Shown here piece by piece: positions 1-11,564 of a stretch of 64,000 nucleotides of DNA. A program made the position numbers and the translations under genes. Each line of letters opens with the position of its first letter. Position 1 is the first letter of the stretch. The DNA comes from Proteles cristata cristata (taxonomy: Eukaryota > Chordata > Mammalia > Carnivora > Hyaenidae). Below the pieces are notes generated by a model. The model was not told the origin of the DNA and ran no database searches. It saw nothing but the letters and a program-made list of their open reading frames with translations. The DNA is taken from the NCBI GenBank assembly GCA_017311185.1, contig JAESUZ010001712.1:3038001-3102000 (forward strand), written 5' to 3'.

Positions 1-1022
1 TGGAGCTTCAAGGATAAACTTCTAAGTTACATTTTATTTTGAAATCACGGCAGATTCCCATGCAGTTGTAAGAAATAATACAGAAAGACCCCACATGCCC
101 CTTTTCCAGTTTCCCCCAATGGCAACATCTTGCAAAACTGCAGAGCAAGGTCACAACCCAGACAAGGACACTGAGGCAGCCAAGACCCAGAACATTTCCC
201 TCATAGCAAGGATCCGTCCTTGACCTTCCACAGCTTTACCTCTTCTCTTCACCCACCCCCTTATTAAACCAAACTTTTTTACAGAGTGACTGTACCATTT
301 TCATTCCACTAGCAATTATGAGTGATCGAGTCTCTCTGCAGCCTCACCAGCATTTGATGTCATCACTCTTTTTTTTTCTTAGACATCCTGATAGGTGTGC
401 ACAGGCATTTCATTGTGGTTTTAATGAATATGTCCTAATGGCTAAAGATGTAGAACATCTTTTCAGGTGCCTTTTTGCCATCTGAATATCTTCTTCAGTG
501 AATGTCTCTCCCTGTCTTTTGACCACATCCTAACTGGATTTTTTTCAACATAAATCTCAAGTTCTTTGTACTCCATAGTAGTAGTTGGTCGGATGTGTGG
601 TTTACAAATATGTTCCCTCCCCTGCAGCTTGTCTTTTCGTACTCTCCAGGGACATTCATAGAATAGACATTTTTAATTTTGACAAAGTCCAATTTACCAA
701 CAATACTTTTCCTAGATATGGGATTCCAGATGATCTTTTAGCATTTAAGAGACAGATTGCTACTTTTGGACTCCGTTATTTCTGATAAGAAATCTACAGT
801 TATTTTAATTGCTTTTACCCTATAGGTAAGGTGTCATTTTTCTCTAACCAATTTCAAGATTCTTTTTCTCTTATCTGTAGTTGGTAGTGGTGTAATTAGG
901 GTGTGTCTTGGTGTGGATTTCCTTTATGGGGCTTGCTGATCTTTTCAAATCAAAAGATCTATGTCTTTTGACAAATTTGGAAGCTTTCAGCCATACTTAC
1001 TTGAGTACTTTTTCAGCACCAC
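1..1022 (-). mobile_element. L1 LINE relic, antisense, left part
   Basis: Bases 1-790 read, on the minus strand, as the C-terminal third of an old mammalian L1 ORF2. Landmarks are the GGCAACATCTTGCAAAAC segment near 121 and the 'cattgtggttttaatgaata' and 'tggattttttt' blocks near 410-545. From about 790 the text jumps to the L1 5' region ('ggtaaggtgtcatttttctc' near 825, 'acaaatttggaagctttcag' near 970). The reading frame is full of stops. The element is broken at 1022 by an LTR and resumes at 1817. The middle of ORF2 and ORF1 are missing. Confidence 0.85.
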
Positions 1023-1816
1023 TGTGATATTGTGATTTATAATAAACCTATATTCAGTTTTCATTCCCTTTCCCTGGCACTGAGCTGCTAAAACTCTTGG
1101 AATTTCCTAAGTGATGATAGCAATAAATGTGTCTTTGTTATGTTAAAGAAGTGACTTTCGGAAAGTCCCTAGGTCATCTAAGGATGAGGGCTAGTTCCCA
1201 CTGGAGCCAACCATGTAATTAGAGGGCTGGAACTTTCAGCTTCTCCAACCTCCCACCTCCTAAGGAAAGAGGGGCTGGAGACTAAGTTCAACTGCCAATG
1301 ATTTAATCCGTCTTGTCTATGTAATGAAATCTCCATAAAAACACAAAAAGCCTCTGGGTTCACAGAGCTTCCTGGCTGAACACATGAAGACGGGGGGAAA
1401 GTGGCCATTCAGGAGGCACGGAAGCTCTATGCCCTTTCCCACTTACCTTGCCCATTGCATCTCTCCCATCTGGCTGTTCCTGAGTTATAGCCTATTATAA
1501 TAAACTGGTGATCCACTAAGTAAAATGCTTCGCTGAGTTCTGTGAGATGTTCTAGCAAATTAATCCAATCCAAGGAAGAGGTCATGGGAGTCTATAATCT
1601 CTAGCCATAGGACTAGCAAAAGCACACTGACCACCTAGACTTCTAATTGCATCTGAAGTGGAGTTGGGGGACAGTCCTGTGAGACTGAGCCCTCAACCTG
1701 ACATACCTGATGCTATTCCCCGAGATGGTTGAATTGTTGGACACCTAGCTGGTGTAGGAGAGTTTTTTGGTGGTATGGAGAAAATGCCCATATTTTGGAA
1801 TTAGTGTCAGAATTCT
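1023..1816 (+). mobile_element. Solo LTR, ERVL/class III-like, inserted in L1
   Basis: A 794-bp insert starting TGTGATATTG and flanked by the 5-bp direct repeat ACCAC (1018-1022 and 1817-1821). Removing it restores an uninterrupted L1 text (CAGCACCACCCTCTTTC). It contains a TATA-like CATAAAAA near 1334 and a polyadenylation signal AATAAA at 1499-1504, so its sense strand is plus. A 5-bp duplication is typical of ERVL. The 3' terminus (AATTCT) no longer ends in CA, as expected of an old copy. No internal viral genes are present. Confidence 0.75.
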
Positions 1817-3275
1817 ACCACCCTCTTTCTTTTCTTTTTCAGAGACTCTGATGATACAAATGTTTTATCTTTTGTTAGAGTCTTCCAGGTCCCTGCGATT
1901 CTGTTCACTGTTTTTCAGTTTGTTTTCTCTTCACTGTTGAGATTGAATAATTTCTACTGTTCTAATTTTCAGTTTACAGGTTCTTTTCTTTGTTCCCTGA
2001 AGTCTGCTGTTGAGCCTTTCCAGTGAGTTTTCTATTTTAGTTATTGTTCAATAACATTTCCATTTGATTCTTCTTTAGATCTTCTTTTTTGGTTTTTGGG
2101 AGGACTGGTTTGCAGGGGCTTTCTTTCTTTCATTCATTCGTTCATTTGTTCATTTCAACCATGGTTGCAATTGCTCTTTAAGGCATTTTTATTGTGACAG
2201 ATTGAAAATCTTTGTCAGATAATTCTTCCACCTCTGTCATCCTAATGTTATCTTTTTCATTCCACTATGATCTTCCTAATTCTTGATAGGATGAGTGATT
2301 TTCTATCAAAACCTGGATATTTTCACTTTATGTTATGAGAATTTGGATCTTACTTAACCTTGTGTTTTCTTGGCCTGCTCCAGTATGGAAAGTTGGGGGT
2401 GCGGCCTCATTTGCCAGGTGAAGGTAGCAGTCTGTGTTTCCCACTAAGCTTCCACTGACACCCAGGAATGGAGCTCCTCATAGTGCTGGAGGAATAATTT
2501 CAGGGGTGGCAATTCCAACCCTCTGCGTGGTTCCATTGACAACTCTAATGGGGGCGGCCTCACTACTGCTGGCAGTAGTGAGATCTTGGCTCTCCACGAG
2601 GATTCCTCTGACACCATCCCCTGTGGGAGGGAGAGGGTGCCTCCTTACTGCCAGTTGAAGTGCTAGTCCAAGCTGTCTTGCTTGGTCTCCACTGACAAGG
2701 AGTGGGGTGTTTGTGTGTGTGTGTGTGTTTATGTGTGTGCGTACGTGTGTGTGTATGTGCAGGACAGTTCGTGGCTTGACCTTCTCTGACACCACCCAGA
2801 AGGACATGAAGATGCCTCATTACAGCCTCTCAAAAGTGAAAGTCTAGGCTTCCCACACAGCCTTTACTGGTGGGTGTGGGACCACTGTTTGTCCTGTGCT
2901 TTTGGCTGGAGGAGAGTGGTGGCTGTCCAGCAGTTTTGTCCTACTGGGTTTCCTCGTTTCCTCTCTCCTGGCAGTGCTTTGACTAGAGAGAGCAAGGTTT
3001 TGTTGGGATGTTTTTGGCACATGTCTGTTGGCCTTTCCAGACTGCTGACATCAACGGCTCCAAATCTGGGATATACCAAGCAAAAAGAAACCCCAGGACA
3101 CTCACCGTTGAGTCCTTCCTTAGGCTCATGGCTCCCTATCTGGTATGACTTTTTGTTCCACTTTTCAGAGTCTTAATTTGTTTTATAAGTAACATCTAGC
3201 ATTTTTAGTTGTACTTGTCAGAGGAGTTAAAAAAAAAAAAAAGTCTATCTGCTTCATCTTTCCTGAAGCAGAAGT
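1817..3275 (-). mobile_element. L1 LINE relic, antisense, 5'-region part
   Basis: Continuation of the L1 after the LTR ('gagactctgatgatacaaat' near 1843, 'cttctttagatcttc' near 2070). From about 2440 it carries degenerate repeats of the phrase CCACTGACACC followed by CTCATTACTGC-like text, as in the 5' UTR of old L1s. The end near 3257 ('catctttcctgaagcagaag') resembles the L1 5' terminus in antisense. The same region recurs at 21060-21542, which supports the assignment. Open frames here are chance products. Confidence 0.7.
2709..2758. repeat. (TG)n microsatellite
   Basis: Interrupted TG repeat (TTTGTGTGTG... with ATG and CGTACG interruptions) that grew inside the L1 5' region. Its complement produces histidine/threonine-rich spurious frames on the minus strand. 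Confidence 0.95.
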
Positions 3276-3439
3276 CTTTCAAAAAGGCATACTTTGACAA
3301 ATGCTCTTTATCACGCTTCACCGTTGTGTTGTGACATGCCAGCATGTTTGGAGTACTTTGTTATTTATGACTGATAAGGTGTCAAGACTTGCAAATGATC
3401 TACTTTTTGATCGATTAGAGCAGATACTGGGATATCCGA

Positions 3440-3930
3440 CCTTCTGGTTAGTTTTTGCAGGATAACCAATCACCCCAAAACTTAGCAGCTTAAAACAATC
3501 ATTTATTTCCCTCATGGAAGGTCAGAAATTCGGGCTCGGTTCCACCAGATGCTTTTGTTCTTGACTGGTTCTTTCAGGTGTGGTCTTCTCTGAGTCCGCT
3601 AAAGCCCACGCCTTGGCTGGGCCCTCTCATATCTGGACAGTAAGGCTGACTCCAGGCTGGTATTCATGGTCTTTCAGCCTGCAGCAAGCCAGTGAGGCTT
3701 GCTCATATAGAAGAGTCAAGGAGCAGGGAGAGGACAAAATTACATGGCCTCTTGAGCTCTAGGCATGGCTCTGGCACACAGTTACTTTCACTTCACTCTA
3801 ATGGCCAAAACAAGGCACAAAGCCAGTTGAGATTCAAAGTCTTGGCACAAAGCCAGTTGAGATTCCATGTGTTGATGGGAGAAACAGCAAAGTCACTTTA
3901 CAAAGAATGTAGATAACAGGGAGAGATAGA
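3440..3930 (-). mobile_element. MLT1/MaLR-like LTR, antisense
   Basis: The left end reads 'aaccaatcaccccaaaactt' and 'agcagcttaaaacaatcatt', the antisense of the MaLR LTR 3' end (AATAAATGTTTGTTGTTTTAAGCCGCTAAG type). The right end 'gcaaagtcactttacaaaga' also fits. No clear target duplication. It holds a 30-bp tandem duplication at 3814-3865. Confidence 0.6.
3814..3865. repeat. 30-bp tandem duplication inside MLT1-like LTR
   Basis: GGCACAAAGCCAGTTGAGAT begins at 3814 and recurs at 3844 with the same following bases, giving two copies with a 30-bp period. Confidence 0.9.
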
Positions 3931-4089
3931 GAGCCATGGCCAGTTTTTTAGTTGACCATATCCTTTTAATGTCTTCTCACTTGCATTTTCTAACATGCTT
4001 TCTTAAGTACGGGGAAGAAAACCTGGCCATAACCACTGGACAAATTCATGGGAAAATGTCACACATAGGAGAGTCACTGGTGATAGCAG

Positions 4090-4670
4090 GAAGCAGATGA
4101 TAGCCAGTGAAGGTGATTGACTTAAAATGCAAATCTGATCATGTCTCTCATGAATCCAAGACTCTTCAGTCACTTTCCAATATCCACAAAGAATTCCAAA
4201 CTCAGCATAATACACAAGGCAACCTGTGAGCTCACCAACGTACCTCCCACCTTACTCTCTGCTGGTTGATATATGGATCTAAACACCATTCCTTTGCACC
4301 TCATGTGTTATTCCAGACTTTGCCCTTTATGCTATTTCTTCTGCCTGTAATACCTTTCTCCACCTGCTCTTCAGTCATCATCTCTGTCTGGCTAGCTCTC
4401 CCTCCTCCTTACAGGTTTAGCATATGGGTCATTCCCTTGAGGTAGGCTGATCTGTCCATCCCTTCCTCATAGGCTGGATTCATTAACTCCTCTCTGTTCA
4501 AAAGGTGCCTTGTGCATCATGCTGACTATTGATTATATTGAAATTATCCATTTGTAAACCTGGCTTCCCCACTAACCTATGAGTTCCTCAAAGAAAGAAA
4601 ATCCATTCTATTTAACTTTGTAACTTCAGTTTTTAGCAGAGTGCATATAGTATTGAATAAATAACATAGC
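4090..4670 (+). mobile_element. L2 LINE 3' fragment
   Basis: Reads like the 3' half of L2 on the plus strand: 'aatgcaaatctgatcatgtc' at about 4128, then Pro/Cys-rich ORF2-end text, then the 3' UTR ('cactaacctatgagttcctc' near 4570) and an ending like 'gtattgaataaataac'. Heavily decayed. Confidence 0.75.
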
Positions 4671-4929
4671 AGATGCTGATGGCACTTCCATCCATATCTT
4701 TGGGTCCTTATCACTGTACTATGCTTTGGGAGTGACTTCCATCTGTTATTGGCTCATGGCATTCTAGCTGTTCTTGAAATAATTTACCATATTTGTTTCT
4801 TCAGATAAATAAAAGGTGGGGTAAAGTGTCTTCTATTTGAAGAGGACATAAAAATATACATAATAGCAATTTTTTATATGCCTTGCCCAAATAAAAATGA
4901 ATTTATAATAATCGTTTGTGGGATGAGGC

Positions 4930-5130
4930 ATTCTATGGTCCTAGTGGTTAGGGACTCAGCTTTGGAATCAGAGAGATCTGGGTTCCAATCTCCTTCTCAT
5001 TAGACTTTCAACCTAGGCAAAGAACCCAGCCTCTCAGTTACTTCATCTGAGAAATGGAGCTTACATAACTGGATTGTTGTGAGAAATACATAATGTAATC
5101 CTGGCAGACTGCACAAACACACAGAAAACT
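4930..5130 (-). mobile_element. MIR SINE, antisense
   Basis: 'agctttggaatcagagagat', 'ctgggttccaatc' and 'agttacttcatctgagaaat' follow the antisense MIR text (tRNA-like head on the left, core, then L2-like tail). Diverged, without visible target duplications. Confidence 0.75.
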
Positions 5131-5609
5131 GCTATGCTTGTTTTTGTTCCAGGAAGGTGATGGCTAGAAATTTCCATGTCTATACATAATCCGAAAAGAG
5201 AATTTTACAGAGGTCACATAGTAAAAAATCAGAGGCATTTGTGGTAAACCTATAAAAGTGCACTTGAACTGAAGCATAAAAAGGTTAACTTCTTACATTT
5301 CAGAGTGTCCAAAATCCAATGATCTTTGGCCCTTTTGCAGGTTAAAAGGATTTGTAGGTGAATGAGAGGAATTCTAGAGGTAGGGTTTGGTGGAGTCTCT
5401 AAGGGAGGGAGTGTGTGTTGAGGGGAGGAAGGTTCTGTTTTAAAGAACTGGAAACTTGTCTGCTAAATGCTTTATAAACAAGCTTTGTTGGATTAGCAGA
5501 ACCTGCAAAAAATATGGTGACTGAAACCAGAACTGTCAGTATGCTCTAGGATGTCATGGTTTCTAAAAATCTGTAATGTGAAACCTCTCCATGTGGGTAA
5601 GGGGAACCT

Positions 5610-5725
5610 ATAGACCTGATTTCCAGACCCAACTATCCCTGTCCTTGGTAATATGTGATCCTGAACAAGTTCCAACCTCTCTGTTCTCAATTCCCTCACT
5701 CATAAGATGAAGAGGCAGTGTGTCC
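5610..5725 (-). mobile_element. MIR SINE fragment, antisense
   Basis: Short match to the antisense MIR core: 'cctgatttccagaccc', 'tgtgatcctgaacaagttcc' and 'cactcataagatgaaga'. Confidence 0.6.
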
Positions 5726-6127
5726 CCCTCCATTCTAATAGCCACGAGTTTTGAAATCTTCCTATCTACATTTTATGGAGTCCCCTACAGCCTCACTGAG
5801 CAGTGGGAGCTCCACATTTCGCCTCCACCTTTGGCAAAGATTGTGCTTTTCCCTTATCCAAGGAGGAGTCAGTATTTTCCAAGTAGCTAAATGATACTGT
5901 GTCTAGTATTCTAGATGAGATTATAGGCTGTGCATCTCCAAATTTACATTGTGGTTTGGGAGAAACTCTCAGGGGAATAAACATTGGGAGCTGCAGAAAA
6001 TGGACTAGTGCTAAGAACACAAGGGACAGAATATATAGGTAGCAATCAGCATTAATTATATTTAAATCCCCATGTCAGACACTTTTTGCTAAAGTGTGAG
6101 AATAGTGACCCTTGATTCTGATTCAGG

Positions 6128-6262
6128 ATTCAAAATTCCAGAGGACCCTCCTCCCCATGTACACACAAAAAATTCAAATTCAGTTGATGTGGGTAGGGCC
6201 TAGGTTTATGTATTTGGCAAATTCTGAAGTCAGTCAAGGTTGAGAATCCATGTATTTAGGGC
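6128..6262. mobile_element. hAT-type MITE remnant (MER20/MER5-like)
   Basis: 'gtgggtagggcctaggttta' and the terminal 'caaggttgagaatccatg' resemble the interior and terminal inverted repeat of mammalian hAT-Charlie MITEs. The left terminus is unclear, so the family call is tentative. Confidence 0.35.
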
Positions 6263-7254
6263 ACTGATGTGCCTGTCTGCTTCTTCCTCCAGGCAGACAT
6301 TTCCATCTGCCCATCAAAAGCAAATAACAAAATGGAAATCCTTTTATTACTTACCTGACTTAAATTGAGCTTTCAGTGGCTGACATTACTATTTCAGTAT
6401 TACTTAACCCTGGCTTGGCACCTAACAGACAAAGTTAATGTTTATACTGTTTACAGAACAGTTCAATAAGTATCAGAGCAGTGGCACACAGAAGAGAATT
6501 TGCTGCATCATGAGCCCGTTTGAATTCTCTGACGGCAGTTCAGTGGTCTGTATGACAGAGTTCATGGACTTTGGGCTAGCAAAGCTTCAGACTTCTCAAG
6601 TCCCAGATCATAGCTCGTAATCTTCAAGAATGTGACTGTTTACAAAAAAAAAAAAAAAAAAAGGAAAGTTTAGGGAAGCGGGATAATATTGCTCCTGCTG
6701 AAGCTTGTTCCTGGCACTGGTAACCTTGTTTACTTGCTCTCTGAAAAGATTGGCATCCCGAGTTCCAGCACTGTGCTTCCAGCAGCTGTCCCCAAATGAT
6801 TAATGCAAGCAGGCAGACAAACCTTGGCTCATTCCTAAATTGGAGAACTACCTGCAAATTAATACACTATCCTAACCTCATTTGACTGAGATCGAAGATT
6901 TTTCCCAAGCTGATGTCCATCTGATGTCACTGAGGGGCTAAGGCTATACTTAACACTAAATGGTACCTATGACTGGGCTGGTTCTGTAACCTGTTTGCTT
7001 AACTTAGTCAACAAACCCCTGTTTCCAAATAATACCCCTCAAAACACTCTTCAGGATGGACATGAAAGCACATCCTGCTTGTTCCCGGCCATGAAAGAAC
7101 ACCAAGTGTCAGAAATGAAGAATTTCAGTGAAGAACTCTACTGATTGGATTCTGCCTGTGCAGGGTTTTCAATCAGACTCCAAAGTTTGCTTTTTCTAAA
7201 ACCCATATCTCCCAATTTTGAAAGAGCTCAATACATTATTTTAAAAGAAGTAAA

Positions 7255-7680
7255 AATATTCATTCCCTTTGCCTCAAAAATTCCATTCCTGGTATTTTAT
7301 AATCTGCCTGTTTTTTTCTCTTCCATGCTAAAAGGAAGGGAGGAAAAAAAGAAAGGAGTAAAGGAGAGAAGGAAAAAAGATGTTACGTCTATAGATGTAC
7401 TTAGAATAATATAAGGATTTCTTTAGTAAATTGTGATATATAATTTGGTGGACTATTATAAAATTATAAACAGTATAGCACAATGTAAAAATGCTCATCT
7501 TTATGTGGAAAAAAAGCAAAATACAACAATGTATCTACACTATGCATTGTAAGTACATAGTGTGTGTGTGTATGTGAACAAGAACTAGCAAGAAATATGG
7601 TAAATAAAAAGTTAATATTTGGTAGCTGTGGAATCCCGATGGCTTTTATTTATCTTCAAAATTTGTATTGATGCTGTTAC
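7255..7680 (+). mobile_element. Old L1 fragment (3' end of ORF2 / 3' UTR)
   Basis: 'ttgcctcaaaaattccattcctgg', a gap, then 'aaaaaagatgttacgtctatagatg', 'acagtatagcacaatgt' and a short TG tract at 7559 follow the plus-strand 3' end of old L1 elements. Strongly diverged, with purine-rich filler at 7330-7380. Confidence 0.5.
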
Positions 7681-7859
7681 AATACAGTTGTGCAATCAAA
7701 AAGACTTAATACTCTCTCTTTTTTGCAATAGTTTCAATGTTCTCTTATAAGTATAATCTAACACTGAAGTATACTCTCAAGAGTATAAACTCCATTCTGT
7801 GAAGGCTTGAACCTCCTTAAAGATTTTATATACATATATGACTTTTAATACTTATAACA

Positions 7860-7995
7860 TGGGTAGAATGTATATATCATTATCTCTTGTTTGATAGATG
7901 AAGGCTCAGAGGTGCTGGGACATGAATGGCTTGACCAAGGTTGTATCATTTATCAATGACAAGCAGGAGTAGGGAGAAGAACATCATAAATCCCT
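7860..7995 (+). mobile_element. MIR SINE fragment
   Basis: 'gatagatgaaggctcagagg' and 'ggcttgaccaaggttgtatc' correspond to the MIR segment normally reading 'acagatgaggaaactgaggc' and 'taacttgcccaaggtcacac'. Confidence 0.55.
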
Positions 7996-8199
7996 GAATG
8001 CTGAGATGAAATCCAACTCCCAACCTATACTGTAGTTTTCAAAGAGCCCAGTTGACTACCACAGTTGGTGAACACTGATTTTTTTTTAAGTGCTAGGATT
8101 TGTATAATAGAAGGGACTATTAGCCAGTCTTCCTGACTCCAGCCTCGCTTTTGTCTAATTTATCATACACATAAAACTGTGAGAAGAATCTTAAAATAG

Positions 8200-8365
8200 A
8201 GTTTTCATGATGTTCCTACTCAAGAACCCATAGTGACTACAAGTTAATAGCTCAGTCTCTAGATGCTGGCTTCCAGGACCCTCTGTAACTTAACTCCATT
8301 CTCCTTCAACTAAACTTTTTGCTGAGAACTACCTGCAACGTATCTTTCTCCTTCCAGTCCAACAA
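8200..8365 (+). mobile_element. L2 LINE fragment
   Basis: 'tggcttccaggaccctctgt' and 'actccattctccttcaacta' fit the L2 ORF2 C-terminal coding region on the plus strand. Short and decayed. Confidence 0.5.
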
Positions 8366-8867
8366 ATGAATAATTTCTGTGAGGTTGTTAATTCCCTGCA
8401 AGAGTTTTAAAATTTTATATTTTCATGCTAATCTAAAAGGGTATATTTTTAGAAATCTGATTTCATTGGATGACTTCTTATCATTGCGCTTTGTGTGCTT
8501 AGGATCACACTGGCATCCAGGGGAACATCTTCCATTGTAATGGGGTGATGTGAAAAGAACAGAGGCAACTCAGAAAGTAATGATGACATGCTGGCACTAT
8601 GGAAAGGCTAGATGTTTCTGTGTGTGGTATAAGCAGAGGTTTTCTGGTGGCTGAGATGGACCAGTGTAGTAGGACGGCTGAGTCATCACATGGCATGTGT
8701 GTGTCGGTCAGCCCAAAGCTTGCACCGAGGCATGCACCTTTCAGTGACCTAAGCATCGGCTTGGCTACTGCAAAACATCATTGGTCAAAAAAAAATTAAC
8801 TTACTGAAGCCAAATATAACTGGTTTAGGAGTTTTTTGCTTGGTTGGTAAGTGCTCTACTGTCTTGG

Positions 8868-9385
8868 GTTATTGTTCTAGGTACCATAAGCAAGTAACAT
8901 AGTGAATTTAGTGGCTTAAAATAACATTTTATTACTCTCTCTCAGGGCTCTAGCTGTTGACTGGGCTCACCTAGGCAGTTCTCACTCAAGGTCCCTCATA
9001 GTTACTATTGGCTGGTGGGTGGGGCTGGGATTATCTGAAGGTTCACTCACATACCTGGGGCCAAAGCTTGGAAGACTCAAACAGCTAGAGCTCTGTGGGC
9101 ATGTATCTGTAACTCTGTATGGTCTCCCCACATAGTCCCATAGTAGCTTCAAAGTAGCCTGGCTTCTTATAAGGTAGTTCAGGGCCTAAAGGGGATAGAC
9201 AGATAGAATGGGGAATAACACATTGTATCACATTTTTTTCATTTAGTAGCAGATGTCACCCAATCTCTCTTCCACCACATTCTCCTCTTTAGGAGCTAAG
9301 CACCAAGGTCAGTCCATGTGTGAGGGGAGGGAAATTAGACTCTCCTTTTATGGAAGAAGTGTCCAGAATCACCCGAGATCCACAG
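8868..9385 (-). mobile_element. MLT1/MaLR-like LTR, antisense
   Basis: 'agtggcttaaaataacattt', 'tagctgttgactgggctcac' and 'cttcttataaggtagttcag' follow the antisense MLT1-type LTR. The right end is not sharply defined. Confidence 0.6.
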
Positions 9386-9604
9386 TTCCCTTCCCTTCCT
9401 GTTGGTTTATCCAGATCCTGTCCCCCCTTGCAGCCAAATTAAGTGTTCCCCTGAAGCCTAAATTACTCCAAGCCTAAATCATTTCTCCTTTAATAAAAAT
9501 CCCACAGCCTGTGGTCTGTGCCAGGGAGGTAAACCTTTAATTGTTCTGGCTCACATTGTTTCGTTCTGATGATGGAACAAAAATTGTCACAGGCAAATAC
9601 ATAT

Positions 9605-9765
9605 ATGATCTAACTAAATAAAATCCTCGCACCAGTTCTGTAAGGGATGCCTTATTAACCCCATTTAACAGTTGAGTTCATTGTCCAAGGTCACTTCAGC
9701 TGGGCTGGGTCTATTTGACTCCTGAACCCTTTCTCTTAAGCACTATGCTATGTGCAGCTTCCTAT
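9605..9765 (+). mobile_element. MIR SINE
   Basis: 'ccccatttaacagttgagtt', 'tgtccaaggtcacttcagct' and 'cctgaaccctttctct' follow the 3' two thirds of MIR on the plus strand. Confidence 0.65.
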
Positions 9766-10739
9766 AATTTAAGTCATATTTGTGGGATATCACTGGGAAG
9801 CGTAAAGGTGGGGAAAAAAAAAAACACCAGAAAAGGGAAAGGGGAAGGGAATACATAAAAGAGATATATGAAGGCAGTAATGTCAGAGGAATGACCACAA
9901 TGATGGCTTCAGAGGTGCCCCAGCACCTTGGTCAGCCCTTCCCCCCTCACAGCCATGCCAGTGTCTCCACCTTTGAACTAGCAATCATATAGTGACATTT
10001 GGAGGACAAAAGCACTTTGCAAATGTAAATGCAAAATATGCAGAATAACCATTCAGAGAGGAAAGATGAGTGGAGAAGCTGAACTCTCTGGCTAAAGTGA
10101 CTACCACTGATTTATTGCTAAGTTCAGGCAGACCATAAACCCAACACCCATTCCAATGCACACACAATATGGCCTATCACTCATCACATTTGGTACAATC
10201 TATTTAATGTCCTCATTTAAATATTGCCCTGAAAGAGGATCTCAGGAAATGGGACAGGTTTTCAGTGTTCTCCTCAGCAAATGAATCCCCATAATATGCA
10301 AGACCATTTCTAGAGGTTCGCAATCATTTAAATAAGAAGATAAATAAAGTCCATATGAATTTATCGCTGCTAGAATGCTTTACATCACCAGGGGTACTGC
10401 AAATTTGCTTTTCATTAACCTAATGAGCAGAATTCAACAGTCAAACCAGACTTGGAAAGTGCTTGCCAGTTAGGTGAGGCACCACAACTTTTCCACTTGG
10501 AATCTGAGGGAGTCCATTAGTAAGATTGCACAATGATGAAAATGTATTTAAGTGTCTGGTTATGTTTCCAGTTATATTTATGACATGCAAACTGGGTTGT
10601 CCTGCCAGAAATCTGAGAGCTGGCCAGTTGGAGCTAAATTTAAAAGCTATTTTTTAACCAAAATTATTAAGAGAAACTGAGAGGGGTAAAGTAAAGTTAA
10701 GGACTAAAGAAATACAGTATAATGGCTGACAGAGCAGCT

Positions 10740-11185
10740 TTTTGCACATCTCTCTCTGCCACTGACTAAGCACATGACTTGGAAGAGCTAACAACGTTTT
10801 TCTAAACCCAAGTCTCCTCATTGGAAAATTGAAGATAATAATAATAATGGAGCTGTTTTCAAAATTAAATGAGGATGCCTATAAAAATGCTTAGAATAGG
10901 GGTGCCTGGATGGCTCAGTTGGTTAAGCATCTGACTTTGGCTCAGGTCATGGTCTCACAGTTCATGGGTTTAAGCCCCGCATCTGGTCCTGTGCTGACAG
11001 CTCAGAGCCTGGAGCGTGTTTCAGATTCTGTCTCCCTGTCTCTCTGCCCCTTCCCGACTCATGCTCTGTCTCTTTCTGTCTCAAAATTAAGTAAAACCAA
11101 AAAAAATTTTTTTAATGCTTAGAATATGGCCAGCTCACGAAGTAAATGTTCAACAAATTACTGTTGATACTATTTTCTGGGAATA
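10740..11185 (-). mobile_element. MIR SINE, antisense, split by a felid SINE
   Basis: 'actgactaagcacatgactt', 'cccaagtctcctcattggaa' and 'gataataataataatggagc' are antisense MIR. After the SINE (10899-11113) the MIR 3' tail resumes with 'agtaaatgttcaacaaatta'. The SINE target duplication AATGCTTAGAATA lies within the MIR. Confidence 0.75.
10899..11113 (+). mobile_element. Felid tRNA-Lys SINE (SINEC_Fc type)
   Basis: Starts GGGGTGCCTGGATGGCTCAG with a recognisable A box (TGGCTCAGTTGG) and a degraded B box (GGGTTTAAGCCCC), then a CT-rich segment and an A-rich tail. Flanked by identical 13-bp duplications AATGCTTAGAATA (10886-10898 and 11114-11126). Confidence 0.95.
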
Positions 11186-11564
11186 AATAAAAATGACATT
11201 TCTTTTATCTTCTCTTGGCAACAATGAGTTTATTTAACCTTTTGTGATTTAAAAATCCATTTAAGACTCTGATGCAAAACCATGGTTTATTTCTCTAGAC
11301 AAGTGTACCTGTGTCTACACTCAAAATTTTGCAATTTTAGAGATTCAAGGACTCCCTGGAGTCTAAAAAGCTCTGGTCTCCTCTATCTTCCCATTCTCCC
11401 TTACCGTCATTTTCAAGTTCTGAGGCTATCCATATTTTACAACTATTTAATTAGTCTTTTATAATGGCAGCTTCTGGAAGTAAGAAAGCCAACACTCAAA
11501 TTGCCAGTGTTTATGTTTAAGATTTGAGAAAAATTTAAGATCATGGTAATTAGTCAATTAAAAA

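Noticed and set aside
2478..2820. His/Thr-repeat open frames on the minus strand
   Set aside because: Produced by the TG microsatellite inside the L1 5' region.
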